Source of the DNA: Rhizorhapis sp036570425
Lineage (GTDB): Bacteria; Pseudomonadota; Alphaproteobacteria; Sphingomonadales; Sphingomonadaceae
Direction of reading: 5' to 3'
DNA length: 64,000 nucleotides
NCBI GenBank assembly: GCA_036570425.1
Contig: DATCYF010000021.1
Location: 1 to 64,000, forward strand
The translations under genes were made by a program, and so were the position numbers. Under the pieces are notes generated by a model, which had not been told where the DNA came from, searched no databases, and was given only the letters and a program-made list of their open reading frames with translations. Below are positions 41,644 to 50,492 of the stretch, piece after piece; within the stretch, counting starts at the first letter, position 1; the number at the start of each line of letters is the position of its first letter.

Positions 41644-44376
41644 TCAAAGTGCTCCGTGGCAGTGCTTGTATTTGCGTCCCGATCCGCAAGGGCATGGGGC
41701 ATTGCGGCTGATGTCCATCTCCGCATAAGGATTTTCATCCGCCTGCCCTTCCGGTCGGCGCGCCACCAGTGGGGGCAGCGTGGTCGTGATATAGCCGTCC
41801 CCACCATCGAAATCAGCCGTATCGTCCCTGCCCGTCAGCGGATCGATATGACTCGTGATGAAGTCTGGCAGCACCGGCAATTCCGGAAGTTCCGGTTCCT
41901 GCATACGGAACTGCGCCCGGGCGATAGTGCGGGTTACATCCTCCCGGATATTGCTCAGCATACGCTCGAAAAGAGCGAAGGCTTCTTGCTTATATTCATT
42001 GATCGGCGTCTTCTGCGCATAGGCCCGCAGGTGAACGACCTGCCGTAGGGCGTCCAGCGTCGCCAGATGTTCTTTCCAGTGATGATCGAGGGACTGGAGC
42101 AGGATGTTCTTTTCGACCATGTGCCAGCTTGCCGGATCGAGCGAGGCCGCTTTTTCGGCGACTGCCTGATCCGCCAATTCGGCAAGCCGCGTTTCGATAA
42201 GTTCGGGGTCCAGCGCATCCTCTTCCATCCAGGCGTCGATGTCCGGCTCCAGATTCAAGATGTCTCCAACCGCTTCCTTCAGGCCTTCGACATTCCACTG
42301 CTCAGGATAAGTTCCCGGCGGGCAATGGTCGGCGACAAGAGCATTGACAGTCTCGGTACGCATGTCAGCGACCACATCATCCACCGTCTCGGCGTCCATG
42401 ATGTCGGAACGCTGCTCGTAAATGACCCGGCGCTGGTCATTCATGACGTCGTCATATTCGACCACCTGCTTGCGGACGTCGTAGTTGCGCGCCTCCACCT
42501 TTTTCTGGGCGGTTTCGATGGCCTTCGACAGCCATTTGGAACCGATCGCCTCACCATCGCCCATATTCTTGTTCATCATCCGGGAGAACAGCGTGTCGGG
42601 GCCAAAAATGCGTAGCAGATCATCGTCAAGACTGAGATAGAAGCGCGAAAGCCCCGGATCGCCCTGACGACCTGAACGGCCACGAAGCTGATTGTCGATG
42701 CGGCGGCTTTCATGCCGCTCGGTGCCAAGCACGAACAGCCCACCAGCCGCGAGCACTTCCTCCCGCTCCACGGCGATCTCTGCGTTCAGCCTTTCGATGA
42801 TTGCGTCGCGCTCCGGACCTTCCTGCAGGTCAGGATATTCATCGTTCAAACGGAATTCCAGATTACCGCCTAGCTGGATGTCGGTCCCGCGTCCTGCCAT
42901 GTTCGTCGCGATCGTAACCGCGCCCTTCCGGCCCGCCTGCGCAACGATATGCGCCTCTCTTTCGTGCAGGCGCGCGTTCAGCACATTGTGCTTCACCTTT
43001 TCCTGATGAAGAAATTCGGAGAGCAGTTCGGATTTCTCGATGGACACGGTGCCAACCAGCACTGGCTGTCCCTTGTCCGCATGTTCCTTGATCGATTTGG
43101 CGATCGCCCGGAACTTGTCATGCGTATTCTTGTAAAATTCGTCCTCTTCGTCGATCCGCTGCACCGGCAGGTTGGTCGGAATGGTGACAACATTCATCTT
43201 GTAGATGTCATAGAATTCCGCCGCTTCGGTCGACGCGGTGCCGGTCATGCCTGACAGCTTGGGATACATGCGGAAATAATTCTGGAAAGTGATGGAAGCG
43301 AGCGTCTGGTTTTCCGGCTCGATCTGGACGTTTTCCTTGGCTTCCACGGCCTGATGCAGGCCATCCGACCAGCGCCGCCCGTCCATCATGCGACCCGTGA
43401 ACTCGTCAATGATGACAACCTTGTCATCCTTGACGATATAATCCGTGTCGCGCTTGAACATGACATTTGCGCGCAGGGCCTGGTTCACATGATGAACAAC
43501 CTGCGTATTTTCAAAGTCATAGAGGTTGGAACCGACAAGCAGACCCGCATCCTCCAGCATGCGCTCCATCTTTTCCGTGCCGTCCTCGGTCAGCGTAACG
43601 CTGCGCTGCTTTTCGTCCTTTTCGTAATCGTCCGGGCTGAGGCGCTTTACGATTTCATCGACGGAAATATACAGTTCCGACTTGTCGTCGGTGGGTCCCG
43701 AAATGATGAGAGGGGTGCGCGCTTCGTCGATCAGGATCGAATCGACCTCGTCAACGATGGCGAAATTGAAGGGGCGCTGCACCATCTGCCCGCGCTCATA
43801 TTTCATATTGTCGCGCAGATAATCGAAGCCAAGTTCGTTATTGGTCGCATAAGTGATGTCGGCGGCATAAGCCTGTCGCCGCTCATCCTCGCGCAGGTTC
43901 GGCACGATCACGCCGGTGGTAAGCCCAAGGAAGCGATAGACCCGCCCCATCCAGTCACAGTCGCGACTGGCGAGATAATCGTTCACGGTAACGACGTGAA
44001 CGCCCTTTCCTTCCAGCGCGTTTAGATAGGTGGCCAATGTCGCCACCAGCGTCTTGCCTTCGCCGGTACGCATCTCCGCGATTTCACCACGATGGAGAAC
44101 AATGCCGCCTACCATCTGCACATCATAGTGCCGTTGTCCCAGCGTGCGTTTCGCCGCTTCGCGCACCGTGGCGAAAGCTTCCGGCAACAAGTCGTCCAGC
44201 TTCGCGCCATTCGCCAGCTGTTCACGGAACATCTGTGTTTGCTGCCGCAACTCATCGTCGCTCATTGCTGACATGGCAGGCTCAAAACCGTTGATCCGCT
44301 CGACGGTCTTGAAGATGGACTTGACGTAACGGTCATTGGACGAGCCGAAAAGGGATTTGGCGATCGCGCCGAGCAT
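41644..44376 (-). CDS. secA: Preprotein translocase ATPase SecA
   Basis: A 910-residue motor that drives proteins through SecYEG. Walker A is MRTGEGKT (TGEGKT at 104-109); the DEAD-like motif is VDEVDSILIDEARTPLIISG, and ATNMAGRGTDIQLGGN and RGRSGRQGDPG are helicase motifs. The C-terminal zinc finger, which binds SecB, is CPCGSGRKYKHCHG. The start ATG 44376 (MLGAIAKSLFG) has TAGGAA eight bases upstream and matches the family; an in-frame ATG 66 bases upstream would add unrelated residues. Monocistronic, with a divergent argJ. Confidence 0.98.
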   Translation of the reverse strand: MLGAIAKSLFGSSNDRYVKSIFKTVERINGFEPAMSAMSDDELRQQTQMFREQLANGAKLDDLLPEAFATVREAAKRTLGQRHYDVQMVGGIVLHRGEIAEMRTGEGKTLVATLATYLNALEGKGVHVVTVNDYLASRDCDWMGRVYRFLGLTTGVIVPNLREDERRQAYAADITYATNNELGFDYLRDNMKYERGQMVQRPFNFAIVDEVDSILIDEARTPLIISGPTDDKSELYISVDEIVKRLSPDDYEKDEKQRSVTLTEDGTEKMERMLEDAGLLVGSNLYDFENTQVVHHVNQALRANVMFKRDTDYIVKDDKVVIIDEFTGRMMDGRRWSDGLHQAVEAKENVQIEPENQTLASITFQNYFRMYPKLSGMTGTASTEAAEFYDIYKMNVVTIPTNLPVQRIDEEDEFYKNTHDKFRAIAKSIKEHADKGQPVLVGTVSIEKSELLSEFLHQEKVKHNVLNARLHEREAHIVAQAGRKGAVTIATNMAGRGTDIQLGGNLEFRLNDEYPDLQEGPERDAIIERLNAEIAVEREEVLAAGGLFVLGTERHESRRIDNQLRGRSGRQGDPGLSRFYLSLDDDLLRIFGPDTLFSRMMNKNMGDGEAIGSKWLSKAIETAQKKVEARNYDVRKQVVEYDDVMNDQRRVIYEQRSDIMDAETVDDVVADMRTETVNALVADHCPPGTYPEQWNVEGLKEAVGDILNLEPDIDAWMEEDALDPELIETRLAELADQAVAEKAASLDPASWHMVEKNILLQSLDHHWKEHLATLDALRQVVHLRAYAQKTPINEYKQEAFALFERMLSNIREDVTRTIARAQFRMQEPELPELPVLPDFITSHIDPLTGRDDTADFDGGDGYITTTLPPLVARRPEGQADENPYAEMDISRNAPCPCGSGRKYKHCHGAL

Positions 44377-44527
44377 GCCTGGATTCCTAGCTTCGAAATG
44401 GTGCGAATATCCGGTCGTGGTAAATAGCCGGACCCCGCGCAAATTATCGGGAGCGATGTAAGTGGGGGGGGCGGATTAGTCAATTGAAGTCGATTGACCC
44501 CTGCGGCATTTTGGTTATCGAAGCGAT

Positions 44528-45751
44528 ATGGAAAAATCGCCCCTCGCCCCCGCTGCTTTCCCCGCCCTGCCCCGGATCGCGGGCGTTACCCTGCGCGTGG
44601 CCAAGGCGCATTACAAGACATGGGATCGCTGCGATCTCACTTATGTGGAGCTGGACCAGGACACTGGCGTCGCCGGCGTAACCACTCAAAGCAAATGCCC
44701 TTCGCCCGAAGTGGAATGGTGTCGTGAGGCCCTGCCGCTTGGCAAGGCGCGGGCGCTGGTGGTGAATGCAGGCAACAGCAATGCCTTCACCGGCAATCGC
44801 GGGCGCGCGGCTGTCGAGGCTATCGCGGCGCGGGTTGCGGGGCATCTCGGTTGCCAGCCTTCGGATGTGTTTGTTTCCTCGACCGGCGTGATTGGCGTGC
44901 CTCTGCCCATCGACAAGGCGGAGGCTGGATTGGATGCCGCTTTTGCCGCGCCACCGTGCGGCTGGGAAGAGGCGGCTGCCACGATCATGACGACCGACAC
45001 CTTCCCGAAGGCCGCGGTGGCGCAGGCCGTAGTCGGCGGTCGAACCGTAAACCTGGTGGGCATCATCAAGGGGTCAGGCATGATCGCACCCGACATGGCA
45101 ACCATGCTGGGCTATATCTTCACCGATGCAGCGGTTGATCCCGCTTTTCTGCAGCAGATGCTGTCCGCCGCCAACCGGACCAGCTTCTCCTGCATAACCG
45201 TGGATAGCGACACCTCCACAAGCGACACGGTGCTTGCCTTCGCAACCGGCAAGGCGGGGAACGCGCCTCTATCCTCCGTCGATGACGAAGGCGCGGACGC
45301 ATTTCACGCCGCGCTCTCAGATGTCTGCCGCCAACTCGCACATCTGGTGGTGCGGGATGGCGAGGGCGCATCAAAATTCATCGAAGTGAAAGTGGCGGGG
45401 GCTGTCACTGATGAAAGCGCACGAAAGATAGCGCTTTCCATCGCCAATTCGCCACTGGTGAAGACTGCCATCGCGGGCGAAGATGCCAATTGGGGCCGGA
45501 TCGTAATGGCCGTCGGCAAGGCAGGCGAACCAGCGGACCGCGATCGGCTTTCCATCCGCTTCGGCGGTGTGCAGGTGGCGCGGGGTGGCCTTGCCGTTGA
45601 AAACTATGACGAAGCTCCGGTGACAGCGCATCTCAAAGGCCGGGAAATTGACATCGAAGTCGACCTGGGCCTGGAGGAAGGACGCGCGACCGTTTGGACC
45701 TGCGATCTGACGCACGGTTATATTTCCATCAATGCCGATTATCGGAGCTGA
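44528..45751 (+). CDS. argJ: Bifunctional glutamate N-acetyltransferase/amino-acid N-acetyltransferase ArgJ
   Basis: A 407-residue enzyme of the cyclic arginine pathway that moves acetyl from N-acetylornithine to glutamate. It matures by self-cleavage before Thr192 in KGSGMIAPDMATMLGY; T192 is then the nucleophile. Other motifs: VVNAGNSNAFTG, STGVIGVPLP and SIANSPLVKTAIAGEDANWGR. It is divergent from secA and is followed after four bases by an inositol-phosphatase-family gene. Whether it is bifunctional or only an ornithine acetyltransferase depends on whether argA/argB lie elsewhere. Confidence 0.96.
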   Translation: MEKSPLAPAAFPALPRIAGVTLRVAKAHYKTWDRCDLTYVELDQDTGVAGVTTQSKCPSPEVEWCREALPLGKARALVVNAGNSNAFTGNRGRAAVEAIAARVAGHLGCQPSDVFVSSTGVIGVPLPIDKAEAGLDAAFAAPPCGWEEAAATIMTTDTFPKAAVAQAVVGGRTVNLVGIIKGSGMIAPDMATMLGYIFTDAAVDPAFLQQMLSAANRTSFSCITVDSDTSTSDTVLAFATGKAGNAPLSSVDDEGADAFHAALSDVCRQLAHLVVRDGEGASKFIEVKVAGAVTDESARKIALSIANSPLVKTAIAGEDANWGRIVMAVGKAGEPADRDRLSIRFGGVQVARGGLAVENYDEAPVTAHLKGREIDIEVDLGLEEGRATVWTCDLTHGYISINADYRS

Positions 45752-45755
45752 ACTG

Positions 45756-46550
45756 ATGGACGATCTTTACCTGCCCGTAGCCGAATTGATGCGTCAGGTG
45801 GCGGCAGATGTGGTCATGCCACGCTTCCGCAACCTCGCTGACGATCACATCGAGGAAAAGGCGCCTGACGAGCTTGTCACTATTGCCGACAAGGAAAGCG
45901 AAGCACGGCTGAGCGAAGGCCTGGCAGCGATCTTGCCGGAAGCGGGCATTGTGGGTGAGGAAGCCTGCGAGATCGACGCTGGCTTGATCGGGCGCGTGGG
46001 ACAGGGACTCAACTGGATTATCGATCCCATCGACGGGACCAGCAATTTCGCGGCTGGAGAATCTCCCTTCGGCATATTGGTTGCCTTGGCCGAGAACGGC
46101 AATATTCTCGCGGGATGGATATATGATCCAGTGCGCGGGCGCATGTGCCATGCGGCGTTAGGCAAGGGCGCGTTCATTGACGAAACACCCGTCCGCGCCC
46201 GGCCAAGCGGGGCGCCGCTGCCCATTGCGGCGCTCGCCACCTTTTTCATGACCCCCGAACAGCGTGCGGACATGAAGGCACGCTCGGAAGGGCACTTCAA
46301 AACCGTGGACATTCCCCGCTGCGCTGCTGAGCAATATCCGCGACTCGTGCTGGGTGAGAACGACCTCACGGTATTCGAGCGCAGCCTCCCCTGGGATCAT
46401 GCGGCGGGCGCAATCTTTCTCAACGAAGCGGGCGGCAAGCTCTGCCGGAAGGATGGCTCGCCCTATGTCGTGGGGGACGATCGCCGGGGCTTGCTGGGCG
46501 CAGTCTCTCCGCAGCTCTGGGACGAAGCCGCGCGCATATTGTTCGGGTAA
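45756..46550 (+). CDS. Inositol monophosphatase-family phosphatase
   Basis: A 264-residue Mg-dependent phosphatase. The metal motifs are GEEACEID (E68, E69) and WIIDPIDGTSNF (D90, D93), with the third aspartate in SLPWDHAAGAIFL. Relatives hydrolyse inositol phosphate, histidinol phosphate or PAP; the substrate here cannot be fixed. ATG 45756 (MDDLYLPVAEL) has CGGAGC about nine bases upstream and follows the argJ stop, so it is preferred to an in-frame ATG 24 bases earlier inside argJ. Probably cotranscribed with argJ; a histidinol-phosphatase role (HisN) would fit amino-acid synthesis but is inference. Confidence 0.88.
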   Translation: MDDLYLPVAELMRQVAADVVMPRFRNLADDHIEEKAPDELVTIADKESEARLSEGLAAILPEAGIVGEEACEIDAGLIGRVGQGLNWIIDPIDGTSNFAAGESPFGILVALAENGNILAGWIYDPVRGRMCHAALGKGAFIDETPVRARPSGAPLPIAALATFFMTPEQRADMKARSEGHFKTVDIPRCAAEQYPRLVLGENDLTVFERSLPWDHAAGAIFLNEAGGKLCRKDGSPYVVGDDRRGLLGAVSPQLWDEAARILFG

Positions 46551-46672
46551 GTCGCGCCTTATAATCTGTGATGCCGAGCCTGCCTGCCAATGGATAGATG
46601 TCGATCTCTTGCATTCAGCCATGCTCCTGACGGACGAGCGTTAAATTGTAACTTGGGGAGGAGAATGTCCGG

Positions 46673-47752
46673 ATGCGTACACCAGTAGAACTGACCATCG
46701 ATGTCACCGAAGCGGCAGGACTGGGCATCGAAGCGCATACGGCAATCACCGTTTTCCTGCCCGATGAGGGGGAATTTACGGACCAGCCAGTCATTTGCTT
46801 CGCCTTTCCTGGTGGGGGTTACTGCCGACGCTATTACTCCTTCGATATGCCCGGCGCGAGCGGCGGGGGCGAGGCAGGTTTCCATTGCGCAAGGGGCTGG
46901 ATCTTTGTCGCCTGCGATCATCTGGGTTTTGGTGACTCGACCATTCCGGAAGGAAACGCCCTGACGCTCGACAACGTAGCCGCCGCCAATCATGCGACGG
47001 TTCAGGAAGTCATGCGCCGTTTGAATGAAGGCACTCTTGTGGATGGCCTGGGGCCGATCACGAACGCGACGACGCTTGGCATCGGTCAATCCATGGGCGG
47101 TTGCTTCGCGATTGTTGCCCAGGGTCAGCTCGGCACGTTCGATGGCGTAGGAATATTGGGCTATAGCGGCATTCACACGGTCGTCCCCACGCGGCCCGGT
47201 CAGCCAGAAGCCGTATGGCCCTGGATCTCACGACAGAGCTCTCTCGACAATCCCAAGATCCTCAACGGGGCCGCCCTTGAAGCCTCGGAAGGCCCGACGC
47301 TCGGAGATCATGCGGCGATCAGCGAGGCCGCCGCCCGGGGCGAGCATCCCTTCCAGTGGTCTTTCCACTATGATGATGAACCTGCAGACATAGTTGCGCT
47401 CGACATGGCCGCATCCGCTGGTCTTGCCGATCCCCTGCCCGCGTGGCGATCGGCAACAACGCCGTCCTGCGGCGTCCATATGGTAGCGCCCGGCGCGGTA
47501 GCGCTTGAAGCTGCGGCGATCACCGTGCCCGTGCTTGTGGCTGTAGGCGAAAGGGACGTGGTGCCCGATCCCTGGATGGAGCCCAAAGCGTTCAAAAGCG
47601 CGCATGATGTCAGTGTATTCGTCTGTCCACGCATGGGGCACATGCACAATTTTGCCACTACAAGGTCGCTATTCTGGCAACGCATTCATTCCTGGGGTGC
47701 GGGCGTAGCGGAAATGCGGGCCCAGCTGGCGGGCCTGAATTCCGACCGGTGA
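46673..47752 (+). CDS. Alpha/beta hydrolase of unknown substrate
   Basis: A 359-residue alpha/beta hydrolase. The oxyanion region is FAFPGGGYCRRYY, the nucleophile elbow GIGQSMGGCFAI (Ser), the acid in VAVGERDVVPDP and the catalytic His in RMGHMHNFA. The triad order is complete. A long, charged insertion (about 165-255) between nucleophile and acid probably forms a lid. A strong ribosome binding site (GGGGAGGAG) lies 10 bases upstream. It stands alone, 120 bases after the phosphatase gene. No esterase subfamily is assigned. Confidence 0.82.
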   Translation: MRTPVELTIDVTEAAGLGIEAHTAITVFLPDEGEFTDQPVICFAFPGGGYCRRYYSFDMPGASGGGEAGFHCARGWIFVACDHLGFGDSTIPEGNALTLDNVAAANHATVQEVMRRLNEGTLVDGLGPITNATTLGIGQSMGGCFAIVAQGQLGTFDGVGILGYSGIHTVVPTRPGQPEAVWPWISRQSSLDNPKILNGAALEASEGPTLGDHAAISEAAARGEHPFQWSFHYDDEPADIVALDMAASAGLADPLPAWRSATTPSCGVHMVAPGAVALEAAAITVPVLVAVGERDVVPDPWMEPKAFKSAHDVSVFVCPRMGHMHNFATTRSLFWQRIHSWGAGVAEMRAQLAGLNSDR

Positions 47753-47977
47753 CCTGACCGACCGGCTCCAGTTCGCATTTCGGGTTCGCTCAAGATTCCG
47801 TCCCGCGAATCATTCCATCGTCTCTCGACAGTATCATTGTGCCTGCGCACTGAAATACCCGGTGCTTGGGAACTCCCGCCGGGCAGGCGCATTGGGGATG
47901 ATATCGGCTTTTCCGTTCCTTACGCAATGCGGTGGTCTGGCTCAGATCCGCGCATCAAATGATATTGGCTTGATCGC

Positions 47978-49048
47978 ATGTCCCGTCCGCGCAAGATCGG
48001 CGTTTTAACCTTCCACCGCTGCATCAATTATGGTTCCTATTGGCAAGCTCGCTGTTTGGTCGAAGGGCTCCGTCAGCGGGGGCATGATGCCGTTCTGCTC
48101 GACCATGACTCCCCTCTCGTCAACCGGGCGGAGTGGAGATGCGCCCTTCGGCCGCTATTGCCCACGCCGACGCCAAAGACGGATTATCCGCTTTATGCAT
48201 CGAAGACGCGCCAGTTCCTGAAAGCCTTCACATCTCTCCCCCGCTCTGATCGCTTCGCTTTGGACAATCCTCACGGGCTGGACGGCTATGACCTCGTTGT
48301 CATTGGCAGCGACGAAGTGTGGAACCTTCGGCATCCCTGGTATGGAGGCTATCCCATCTTTTATGGTTCGGGACTGCGGACCGAAAAACTTGTTTCCTAT
48401 GCCGCGAGCTTTGGCAATCACAATGCATCGGACGGGCTGGACAGCGATTGGGCGGACAAGCTGAGAAATTTCGCCGGGATTTCCGTTCGCGATGAAAATT
48501 CGCGCCAGTTGATCCGCGACGCGCTTGGCCAGGAGCCGGAACTTGTCCTTGATCCCTGCCTCCAGTTTCCCGCTGAAATTCAAACCCCTCGATCCGGTTC
48601 GGAGAGGCCGTATGTGGCAGTATATGGCCACAACTTTCCCGCATCATTCAGGCAAGCGGTCAGGCATTGGGCGGCGTCACGCGGCTATCGCCTGCTGAGT
48701 ATAGGCTATCGCAATGATTGGGCGGACGAGCAGCACATTACCGCCGGCCCTGAGGATTTCGCCCGAATTATGGCCCAATCGGCAGCAGTCGCGACGAACT
48801 TCTTCCATGGATGCGTCTTTGCGCTTCTGAACGCCAAGCCTTTTGTCTGTGCGTCATCGCCTTATCGTTTCAACAAGGTTCGCGATCTGGCTCATGCTGT
48901 CGGTGCGGAGAAGCATCTGGTGGCCGAAGATGCTGGCGATTCCCATTATGCCAGCTCGATGGAAGAGGGTTTGAACCCGGACATATTCAGCCGAATCGCG
49001 GCGCTCCGCCAGCGGTCCGACGCTTATCTCGATCATGTTCTCAATTAA
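47978..49048 (+). CDS. Polysaccharide pyruvyl transferase family protein (second copy)
   Basis: A 356-residue pyruvyl transferase of the shorter type. Features: IGVLTFHRCINYGSYWQARCLVEGL at the N terminus (in pieces: HRCINYGSYWQ), DLVVIGSDEVWNL, SYAASFGNHNA, SVRDENSRQLIRDAL, and the PEP-binding C-terminal segment VATNFFHGCVFALLNAKPFVC. It is only distantly related to the copy at 36032-37246. Its last 14 bases overlap the next gene, an FrhB-like protein, so the two are made together. A role in modifying an exopolysaccharide or glycolipid is inferred from family. Confidence 0.87.
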   Translation: MSRPRKIGVLTFHRCINYGSYWQARCLVEGLRQRGHDAVLLDHDSPLVNRAEWRCALRPLLPTPTPKTDYPLYASKTRQFLKAFTSLPRSDRFALDNPHGLDGYDLVVIGSDEVWNLRHPWYGGYPIFYGSGLRTEKLVSYAASFGNHNASDGLDSDWADKLRNFAGISVRDENSRQLIRDALGQEPELVLDPCLQFPAEIQTPRSGSERPYVAVYGHNFPASFRQAVRHWAASRGYRLLSIGYRNDWADEQHITAGPEDFARIMAQSAAVATNFFHGCVFALLNAKPFVCASSPYRFNKVRDLAHAVGAEKHLVAEDAGDSHYASSMEEGLNPDIFSRIAALRQRSDAYLDHVLN

Positions 49049-50492
49049 GGCTCACCGACAAGGTGGGCAATCGCTGGTCAGCCCGCACGATATCGTTTCA
49101 TCCGGTCTATGCATTGGCTGCGGCGGTTGCGTTGCCGGGGCCAACCGTTCCGACACGAAGATGCGATGGGATCGTTATGGACAACTGAAGCCATCGGGAC
49201 CCATGCAATGGCTTCGTGAGCGATCAGCGCAATTCTCACTTATTTGCCCGTTTTCGCCATCAGCCCAAAATGAGACGGAACTGGCTGTCGCCCAATTCCC
49301 AACAGCAAAACATAATGATCGGCTGATTGGGCGCTATGAAGCTGCTTATGTCGGATATGCCGTGGAAGAGAATTTTCGTTCACTCGGCAGTTCTGGGGGA
49401 ATGGTAAGTTGGGTTGCGGCCGAACTTCTTCGAACCGGGCTGGTGGATGGCGTAGCGCATGTAATCGCGGCCAATCCGGAGGAAGACCAATGCTTCTTCC
49501 GCTATCAAATATCCCGCACAGCGGAGGAGATCAGGCGCGGCGCCAAGTCCCGCTATTATCCGATCGAATTGTCGGCCGTAATCGATCAGATCCGCGCGGT
49601 TCCGGGCCGCTATGCCGTGATCGGCATACCCTGCTTTATAAAGGCCATTCATCTGCTGCGGGCCAAGGATGCAGTGCTTCGGGACCGGATTGCCTTCACT
49701 CTGGGTCTTTATTGCGGCCACATGAAAAGCGCGCGGATGGTGGAGAGCTTTGCCTGGCAAATGGGAACGGACGCAAGGGAAGCCAATCAGGTGGAATTTC
49801 GTCTGAAAAATCCCGCACGCCCCGCCAACTGGTACACCGCGCAATTGTCTCTCAAGGACGGAAACAGCCTCAGCAAGGATTGGTGGCACCTGGTCGATGG
49901 CGATTGGGGCGCGGGCTTCTTTCAAAATTCCGCCTGCAATTTCTGCGACGACGTGGTCGCGGAAACGGCAGACATTTCCTTTGGCGATGCCTGGCTTGAG
50001 CCTTATTCCTCCGATGGAAGAGGAACCAACGTAATTATCGTCCGCTCGCCGATAGTGCATGGACTGGTGCGGAGGGGAATCGAGGACGGCCGCATCGACC
50101 TGCAAACTGTCGACAGCCATTTTGTCGAGCAAACGCAGGCCGCAGGTTTCAGACAGCGCCGAGAAGGGCTGGCTTACCGGTTAAGTTGGCTTCGGCCTGG
50201 AGTGCGCCCCAGAAAGCGTGTCGCTCCTGCCTCACACGGCCTCCCCCGCCGCCGCAAGTTGATCTACCGCGTCCGCAATCATATCGCCCTCTGGAGTCAT
50301 CGAATATTTTATCTCGCTCGCCGTACCCGTCGACCGGGAATTTACATCCGGTGGGCACGCGGCATGCTTATGATCTACCAAGGGCTTACCTACTCTCGTG
50401 GAGCGATGGGCAAGGTTTTCGATCGGATTTTCGAAACCCCCGTTCGGACTGAGGCACGAAAGAAGGTGTCGGAAGTCACAAGCGCCGACTAG
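49035..50492 (+). CDS. FrhB-like iron-sulfur protein, paralogue of 38571-39995
   Basis: A 485-residue protein of the F420-hydrogenase beta-subunit family. Cluster ligands C26, C29, C32 (LCIGCGGCVA) and C71 (LICPFS) fall at nearly the same positions as in the first copy. Shared motifs: SSGGMVSWVAAELL, IGIPCFIKAI, YCGHMKSA, SACNFCDDVVAETAD and GDAWLEPYSSDGRGTN. The C-terminal 100 residues are basic and hydrophobic and differ from the first copy. It overlaps the upstream pyruvyl transferase gene by 14 bases. Redox partner and substrate unknown. Confidence 0.86.
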   Translation: MFSIKAHRQGGQSLVSPHDIVSSGLCIGCGGCVAGANRSDTKMRWDRYGQLKPSGPMQWLRERSAQFSLICPFSPSAQNETELAVAQFPTAKHNDRLIGRYEAAYVGYAVEENFRSLGSSGGMVSWVAAELLRTGLVDGVAHVIAANPEEDQCFFRYQISRTAEEIRRGAKSRYYPIELSAVIDQIRAVPGRYAVIGIPCFIKAIHLLRAKDAVLRDRIAFTLGLYCGHMKSARMVESFAWQMGTDAREANQVEFRLKNPARPANWYTAQLSLKDGNSLSKDWWHLVDGDWGAGFFQNSACNFCDDVVAETADISFGDAWLEPYSSDGRGTNVIIVRSPIVHGLVRRGIEDGRIDLQTVDSHFVEQTQAAGFRQRREGLAYRLSWLRPGVRPRKRVAPASHGLPRRRKLIYRVRNHIALWSHRIFYLARRTRRPGIYIRWARGMLMIYQGLTYSRGAMGKVFDRIFETPVRTEARKKVSEVTSAD

